Shown here one piece after another: positions 47,666-51,712 of a stretch of 51,712 nt of DNA (position 1 is its first letter; each line of letters starts with the position of its first letter). The notes below the pieces were generated by a model that was not told where the DNA came from, made no database searches, and saw only the letters and a list, made by a program, of their open reading frames with translations. Origin of the DNA: Phycisphaerales bacterium (GTDB lineage: Bacteria > Planctomycetota > Phycisphaerae > Tepidisphaerales > Tepidisphaeraceae); assembly GCA_028291615.1 (NCBI GenBank), contig JAQGHM010000335.1, positions 1 through 51,712 on the forward strand. Direction: 5' to 3'. Both the position numbers and the translations under genes were made by a program.

Positions 47666-48373
47666 TTAACCCGCCTGGGCATGCTTCCGCTGAACCCGCG
47701 TGAAGTTCCGCAGCGCGTCGGGGTTGAACATGAGCTGGTTGCGCCCGGTCCGCAGCAGGTTTTGCTGGCGGAGCTGGGTCAGCGCCAGGCTCACCGTCTC
47801 GCGCGCCACGCCGATCGCCTGTGCGAGCTGTTCGTGGGTGATGCGGAGGACGACGCCGTCGCCGTGCGGGCTTGCCGCGGCGCTGCGGCTGAACCGCACC
47901 AGGGCCTTGAGCAGGCGGCTATGGCAGTCGTCGAAGACCAGACCGGCGGCGTCTTCGCGGGCGACGGTCAGCTTCGCTGCCAGTTGCCGGTAGACTTCCA
48001 CCGCGGTTCGCGGCTGCTGCACCAGCAGGTTCAGGAACCGCTCGGCCGGAATCTCCGAGACCACCGACGGCACCACCGCGATCGCCTGCTCGCCGTAGCT
48101 CGCCTGCTTCGCCAGCGCCGCCTCGCCGAACCACGCTTCGGGGCCGAGGATGTCGATCAGGCGACCGTAATTGTCGTGACCGACGTGGTAGGTGCGGATC
48201 TGTCCGCGATGGATGAAGTAAAGGTTATTCGCGACCGTTTCGGGCTCGTAAAGGAACGTCCCGGGGGCGACGCTCATGCGGCGCGCGCCCAGGGCGGGGT
48301 TGGCGATAAGTTCGTTCAGCAGCGACGTCGCCACTTGCGCCGGCTGACCGTTTTGGACAGAGTTAGACATCAT
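47666..48373 (-). CDS. Crp/Fnr-family transcriptional regulator
   Basis: A 235-residue protein starting at ATG 48373 (TAGGA 8 nt upstream). Residues ~25-130 form a cyclic-nucleotide-binding-type beta roll (MSVAPGTFLYEPETVANNLY, FIHRGQIRTYHVGHDNYGRL, LGPEAWFGEAALAKQ). The GEAAL helix is near the phosphate-binding cassette (GE...R[ST]A), but here the Arg-Ser/Thr pair is absent (ASYGEQAIAV), so it may bind another ligand. There are no Fnr-type cysteines. A long helix leads to the HTH (ITHEQLAQAIGVARETVSLA, LTQLRQQNLLRTGRNQLMF). A perfect 8-8 palindrome overlaps its promoter. Confidence 0.9.
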   Translation of the reverse strand: MMSNSVQNGQPAQVATSLLNELIANPALGARRMSVAPGTFLYEPETVANNLYFIHRGQIRTYHVGHDNYGRLIDILGPEAWFGEAALAKQASYGEQAIAVVPSVVSEIPAERFLNLLVQQPRTAVEVYRQLAAKLTVAREDAAGLVFDDCHSRLLKALVRFSRSAAASPHGDGVVLRITHEQLAQAIGVARETVSLALTQLRQQNLLRTGRNQLMFNPDALRNFTRVQRKHAQAG

Positions 48374-48438
48374 TAGCAAATTCCTACACCCACAACCGCT
48401 TCAAATTGTTTCTCTTCTCGCGGACGTCTCCCCTGACC

Positions 48439-48474
48439 TTCCTTACATACGAGTAAGGAAATGGGAGAGTTCAA
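48439..48474 (-). promoter_or_regulatory. Palindromic operator and promoter of the Crp/Fnr gene
   Basis: TTCCTTAC-N6-GTAAGGAA (48439-48460) is a perfect 8-bp inverted repeat 66 nt upstream of ATG 48373. On the minus strand TTGAAC (48469-48474) and TATGTA (48444-48449) are a -35/-10 pair with a 19-nt spacer. The palindrome covers the -10, as expected for autorepression. Confidence 0.6.
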
Positions 48475-48517
48475 GAAAAGAGCGATGTAGTGTGATTTTG
48501 CTTACGCCGGTGCGAAG

Positions 48518-49336
48518 CTAGAACGGGATGTCGTCATCGTTCAGGTCGATGTCGCGTTCCCCGTGGATGCGCGGGTGATCGATGTCGTCGGGCATGCGGT
48601 CTTCGGAACCGAAGGGGTCGTCCTCATCGTCGTCGTCGCTTTCCTGCCACGTGATGCCCAGGTCGTATTCGCCGGTGCTCAATGCCGCCCCCGCTTGGGC
48701 CTCGTCGTCGTCTTCTTCTTCCTCGTCATCATCGTCCCATGGGATCTCATCTTCGGGCAGCGCAGGCCGGTTGGCCGTGGAGAGCGAATCGGCGAGATCC
48801 TCGTCCTCCGCCGGGTCGTACTCGTCATCGTCATCCTCGTCGGAGTCGAACCAGCCGCTCGCCTGGTTCGAGCCGCATTTGGGGCAGTTGGCGTTTTCGG
48901 AGCGGTAGTCGTTGTTAGCGGGAACGTAGAAGTGCCCGCAGTTGTCGCACTGCCACTTGTTCTCGGCCGAGTGGATGTCGAAGGAAAACCCGCGCCCGCC
49001 GCAGGTGGTGCAGGGGCAGGCCCACATTCGCTCTGTGGTCATCCAGCGCATCTCGATCGCCTCGAACACGTGTCCCTCGGGCCCGCAGTGCAGACAGTTG
49101 CAGAGAAGAGTCGGGTCGTTCTTTGGCGGGCCCATGCAGTCGGCGTGGGCCTCGGGCGGGAGTTGCTCATACTCGGCGATCTGGATGGCGCGGCAGGTCT
49201 CGCGATCGGGGTACAGGCGCGGTTCGCCGTCCCGGGCCTGAACCGGATCATCGTAGTTGCACCACTTGCAGCGGGCGAACGACGTCTCGTAGAAGCCCTT
49301 GCAGTGTTTACAGCGGAGGTAGGAGGCGCCGGACAT
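48518..49336 (-). CDS. Multi-zinc-ribbon protein with acidic tail ending in an SSB-type tip
   Basis: A 272-residue protein. Cysteine pairs C9/C12 with C23/C26 and C130/C133 with C151/C154 form two zinc ribbons. Between them are C79/C81/C84 and a DnaJ-like CxxCxGxG (C109-C112, CTTCGGRG). From ~164 the protein is a disordered acidic tail (SDEDDDDEYDPAEDEDLADS). It ends DIDLNDDDIPF, matching the C-terminal tip of bacterial SSB (DDDIPF; E. coli SSB ends DFDDDIPF), which is the docking peptide for many DNA-repair proteins. There is no OB fold. It may bind nucleic acid by its ribbons while using the tip to recruit SSB partners; this is inference. Neighbours give no further help. Confidence 0.8.
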   Translation of the reverse strand: MSGASYLRCKHCKGFYETSFARCKWCNYDDPVQARDGEPRLYPDRETCRAIQIAEYEQLPPEAHADCMGPPKNDPTLLCNCLHCGPEGHVFEAIEMRWMTTERMWACPCTTCGGRGFSFDIHSAENKWQCDNCGHFYVPANNDYRSENANCPKCGSNQASGWFDSDEDDDDEYDPAEDEDLADSLSTANRPALPEDEIPWDDDDEEEEDDDEAQAGAALSTGEYDLGITWQESDDDDEDDPFGSEDRMPDDIDHPRIHGERDIDLNDDDIPF

Positions 49337-49384
49337 ACCCAGAACAGCATAAACAACCGGGACCGGAGGACAAGCGCGTTCTCC

Positions 49385-49437
49385 TTGTGGTGCAGCCTTT
49401 CAGGCTGCTGCTGCAGGCTGGAAAGCCTGCACCACAA
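49385..49437. repeat. REP-like compound palindrome at the stop codon of the second RTX-like gene
   Basis: The outer arms TTGTGGTGCAG and CTGCACCACAA are complementary. Inside are two perfect hairpins, GCAGCCT-TTC-AGGCTGC and GCAGGCT-GGAA-AGCCTGC. It can fold as one long imperfect stem or as a three-way junction. It ends 1 nt before the RTX-like gene's stop codon (on the minus strand it follows that stop directly). No transposase is nearby. Confidence 0.75.
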
Positions 49438-51093
49438 TTAGGCCAGGAGCAGCTCGATGTTGGAGCGGACGTCGCTGGAATCGACCTGGGCGCGGTCGTG
49501 GCCCAGGCCGCCGTCGAGCGTGTCCTTGAACGTGTCGCGCGAGAGGAGGAGGTCGTCGCCTGCGCCGCCATCGAGGTAGTCGTAGTCGGTGTTGTATTGG
49601 CCGTGGTTCGAATCCGCGCCGTCGAGCGTGTCGTTGCCGGCGCCACCGATCAAGGTATCGTCCCACCCCCCGCCGACGAGGCGATTGGCGGCGTCGTTGC
49701 CGACCAGTCGATCGTCGTTGTAGGTGCCGATCACGTTCTCGACGTCGGCGCCGACGTTGTCGGCCTCGCTGTAGTAGACGTCGCCGACGCCCAGGAAATA
49801 GCGGTTCCAGGCGCGGTAGCCGTCGTTGCGCTTGCCGTCGAGCGTGACGTCGATGCCGGTGTAGGAGCCGTAGGACGAGTAGTCGGCGGTGTCGTTGCCC
49901 GCGCCGCCGGACATGACGTCGTCGCCGATGCCGGGGATCATGGTGTCGTCGCCCGCGCCGCCGAGCATTACATCGGGTGCGATGTAGCTGTGATCGACGG
50001 GCGTCGGGTCGTTCTCCAGGAAGAATTCTTGCGCGTCGGAGTTGGATTTCAGGCGGTCGTTGCCGGCCCCCCCGTCCAAGGTGTCGACGCCGTTGCTGCC
50101 CTCGAGCGTATCGTTGCCGCCGTTTCCGTACAGGACGTGACTGTAGTAGTCCAACTTCGCCCGGATCAGATCGTTTCCGCCGCCGCCCTTGAGGGTCTCG
50201 ACGTCCCACGAGACGTTGTCCTGCTCCCCCGCCTGCCCGTCATTGGCGAGGCCGTCCTGCGTGAGCGAGAGGTTGGCGGTGCGCGTGGAATAGTCGGCGG
50301 TGTCGTTGCCGTCGTTGCCGTAGACGCCGTCTGCGCCAAGGCCGCCGTCGAGGTAGTCGTTGCCGTTCTCGCCACCGAGCAGGTCATTGCCGTCGTCGCC
50401 CTTGATGGTGTCGTTGCCGTCGCCGCCGTAGAGCTTGTCGTTGCCGGGCCCGCCGTAGAGGCTGTCGTTGCCGCCGCCGCCGTGCGCCTCATCGTTGCCC
50501 GCGCCGCCATAGATCTGGTTGGTGCCGGCGTCGCCGGTGATGGTGTCGTTGTAGATGCTGCCCAGGAGTTGTTCGGCGTCGAGGACGTTGTCCCGCTCGC
50601 CGATCGCGACGCGGCCGTCGTTGGCAACTTTGTCCAGGGTCAGGCGAATGGCCGACGCTGCGCCGCGGTAGTCGGCAGTATCGAACCCGCCTTGGCCGGA
50701 CATCGCGTCATTGCCCGCGCCGCCGTCCATGGTGTCGTTGCCGTTTCCGCCGAGGAGTGAATCGTTGCCATTTTCTCCGAGGAGCGTGTCGTTTCCCGAG
50801 CCACCGGTGACCGTGTCGTTGCCGTCGCCGCCGTGGATTGCCGCGCCGGGCAGGCTGACGCCGATCGTCACGCGATCGTTTCCGGCGGCGGCGTTCACGC
50901 GGATCGATTTGACCTTGGAGGCGGGGAAGTTCTGCGGGGCGGCGGTGTTCAACTTAACCGTCACGTTGGTGCCGGCGAGGGCCAGCGAGAGCGTGTCGTT
51001 TCCCGCCGTGCCGGTCACATCGAGCAGGCCGGTGCTGGAGAGGGTGGCCGCGAGAAGCCGCCGGGCTTCTAGAAGTTGAACTGAAACGGACAT
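49438..51093 (-). CDS. RTX-like calcium-binding repeat protein with LEARRLLA N-terminus
   Basis: A 551-residue protein starting at ATG 51093 with an excellent AAGGAGG site. The N-terminus MSVSVQLLEARRLLAATL carries a LEPR-XLL-like motif. After a beta domain (~15-75) come many GGxGNDxxx nonapeptides: HGGDGNDTVTG, LGENGNDSLLG, DGGAGNDAMSG, YGGAGNDEAHG, GGGGNDSLYG and KLYGGDGNDTIKG, then later DGGAGNDRL, GGAGDDTMIPG and GGAGNDTADYS. Each group ends with a peptidase-M10-like spacer (TADYS). Calcium-driven folding after export is expected. Surface or matrix role inferred. It is the paralogue of the gene at 31672, and is longer with more repeats. Confidence 0.9.
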   Translation of the reverse strand: MSVSVQLLEARRLLAATLSSTGLLDVTGTAGNDTLSLALAGTNVTVKLNTAAPQNFPASKVKSIRVNAAAGNDRVTIGVSLPGAAIHGGDGNDTVTGGSGNDTLLGENGNDSLLGGNGNDTMDGGAGNDAMSGQGGFDTADYRGAASAIRLTLDKVANDGRVAIGERDNVLDAEQLLGSIYNDTITGDAGTNQIYGGAGNDEAHGGGGNDSLYGGPGNDKLYGGDGNDTIKGDDGNDLLGGENGNDYLDGGLGADGVYGNDGNDTADYSTRTANLSLTQDGLANDGQAGEQDNVSWDVETLKGGGGNDLIRAKLDYYSHVLYGNGGNDTLEGSNGVDTLDGGAGNDRLKSNSDAQEFFLENDPTPVDHSYIAPDVMLGGAGDDTMIPGIGDDVMSGGAGNDTADYSSYGSYTGIDVTLDGKRNDGYRAWNRYFLGVGDVYYSEADNVGADVENVIGTYNDDRLVGNDAANRLVGGGWDDTLIGGAGNDTLDGADSNHGQYNTDYDYLDGGAGDDLLLSRDTFKDTLDGGLGHDRAQVDSSDVRSNIELLLA

Positions 51094-51239
51094 GGTGGAT
51101 ACCTCCTTGGGCGATCGGACGGGACGTGTGGGATGACCGTTACCGTAAATCACCTACTTCTGCTTCGGCAAGGTGAATTCTCCCCGCGATGCCTCCCTTT
51201 TCAGCAGCCCCAACTGGCGCGGCGGCGCATTTGTACGCT

Positions 51240-51712
51240 TCAGCTTTTGACCTGCATCGCCAAAATCCGCGCGATGGCTTCGCAGATTTCCGTGCGATGG
51301 ACGCCGTTGAGCGCCAGGGCCAGTTGCGTTTCCATGAGGCCATAGGGGATGCCGGTGTCGTAGCGCTGGCCTTGCGTGACGAGGCACCAATACTTTTCCG
51401 TCTGCTGCCGCAGGTGTTCCTGGGCGGCGGTGAGTTGGATCTCGCCTTTCTCGCGCAGGTTGTTCTTGATGAGGTACTCGAGGCTGTCGAAGATGCGCGG
51501 GCCAAAGACGTGCATGCCGAAGTGGGCGAGGTAGTTGCCGGCGGGGAGGCCTGGGGTGGCGAGTTTCTCGCGGGCCTGCTCGATGCTGGGTTTCTCGATG
51601 ATGAGCTCGGCCTTGTAGATGCCCCTGGCCGGCTCGATCGGGTTGCCGCGGATGGTGCCGAAGAGGTGGAGTTGGCGCTCGACGGTGGGCTGCACGCCGG
51701 TGACGGCGTCGA
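51240..51712 (-). CDS. UTP-glucose-1-phosphate uridylyltransferase-like, 3' part
   Basis: The frame enters from beyond the window end; 157 residues are visible to the stop at 51240. VQPTVERQLHLFGTIRGNPI, IYKAELIIEKPSIEQAREKL (the V/IEKP segment of GalU), YLAHFGMHVFGPRIFDSLEY, IQLTAAQEHLRQQ, GQRYDTGIPYGLMETQLALA and HRTEICEAIARIL match the C-terminal half of GalU-type nucleotidyltransferases (usual LTDALxxL...GxRYDxGxxxGY). They make UDP-glucose for polysaccharide and glycogen synthesis. The N-terminal nucleotide-binding half lies outside. ELTAA replaces the common ELTDAL, and a longer spacer suggests a planctomycete subtype. Confidence 0.85.
   Translation of the reverse strand, partial: DAVTGVQPTVERQLHLFGTIRGNPIEPARGIYKAELIIEKPSIEQAREKLATPGLPAGNYLAHFGMHVFGPRIFDSLEYLIKNNLREKGEIQLTAAQEHLRQQTEKYWCLVTQGQRYDTGIPYGLMETQLALALNGVHRTEICEAIARILAMQVKS

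Noticed and set aside
49123-50760. 545-residue open frame antisense to the second RTX-like gene
   Set aside because: Its Val/Ala/Gly repeats are the exact mirror of the GGxGxD repeats on the minus strand, which have an excellent ribosome site and N-terminus.
1-51712. CRISPR arrays, rRNA and tRNA genes, prophage or integron
   Set aside because: I found no regularly spaced 25-40 bp repeats, no rRNA or tRNA sequence, no integrase or attC-like site, and the single terminase-like HTH gene stands alone.

Overview
The window reads as a chromosomal segment of a GC-rich planctomycete, most likely class Phycisphaerae. The grounds are a DUF1501 secretion-type protein, a PEP-CTERM protein, two calcium-binding repeat proteins whose N-termini carry LEPR-XLL-like motifs (LENRRLLS, LEARRLLA), a bacterial eRF1-like (baeRF) protein, tandem clpP genes, and many lipoproteins and secreted proteins of unknown function. 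There are no rRNA or tRNA genes and no CRISPR array that I can see.

Layout. 1-3.5 kb: end of a DUF1501 gene, then a minus-strand group with a dolichol/phytol-kinase-like enzyme, a small membrane protein and a Wza-like polysaccharide export lipoprotein, then a two-gene membrane protein/winged-helix regulator operon with a near-consensus promoter. 3.7-4.25 kb: a stand-alone SRP54 (Ffh) M domain with a C-terminal membrane anchor and no GTPase domain. 4.37-6.2 kb: a small putative defence cassette (Abi-alpha, PD-(D/E)XK-like nuclease, OGG-fold-like protein) whose genes start just after -10-like hexamers. 6.4-12.3 kb: a helix-turn-helix protein, an Aat-like transferase without the usual active-site residues, a Spy-like periplasmic protein, a PQQ-type propeller lipoprotein and a toxin-antitoxin stretch (frameshifted DUF6036 nucleotidyltransferase with partner, then ParDE). 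12.3-21.1 kb: purH and a 7-kb gene for a 2335-residue protein with two FHA domains, a very long acidic disordered region and a two-TM coiled-coil module.

21.2-33 kb: mostly envelope and housekeeping genes (McsA-like zinc protein, PEP-CTERM protein, CNNM/CorC transporter, TPR and propeller proteins, M28 peptidase, YtxH/LEA-like and general-stress proteins, DUF89 phosphatase, RTX-like protein). 33-35.8 kb: a repeat-rich non-coding stretch, then clpP1-clpP2-lipoprotein, where ClpP2 has Asn in place of the catalytic Asp. 35.8-41 kb: baeRF protein, radical SAM enzyme, a 520-bp element (GxxExxY nuclease-fold gene between 28-bp inverted repeats), then an ECF sigma, anti-sigma-like and catalytically dead HtrA/PDZ operon. 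41-51.7 kb: a lipoprotein, GNAT and LamG genes, a signalling run (histidine kinase, receiver protein, REC-GGDEF cyclase), a Crp/Fnr regulator with a palindromic operator, a multi-zinc protein that ends exactly like SSB (DDDIPF), a second RTX-like protein with a REP-like palindrome at its stop codon, and the end of a galU-like gene.

The strongest candidates for undescribed biology are the membrane-anchored SRP M-domain protein, the zinc-ribbon protein with an SSB-type C-terminal tip, the inverted-repeat-bounded GxxExxY element, the FHA/Wzz-like giant, and the three-gene leaderless defence-like cassette.
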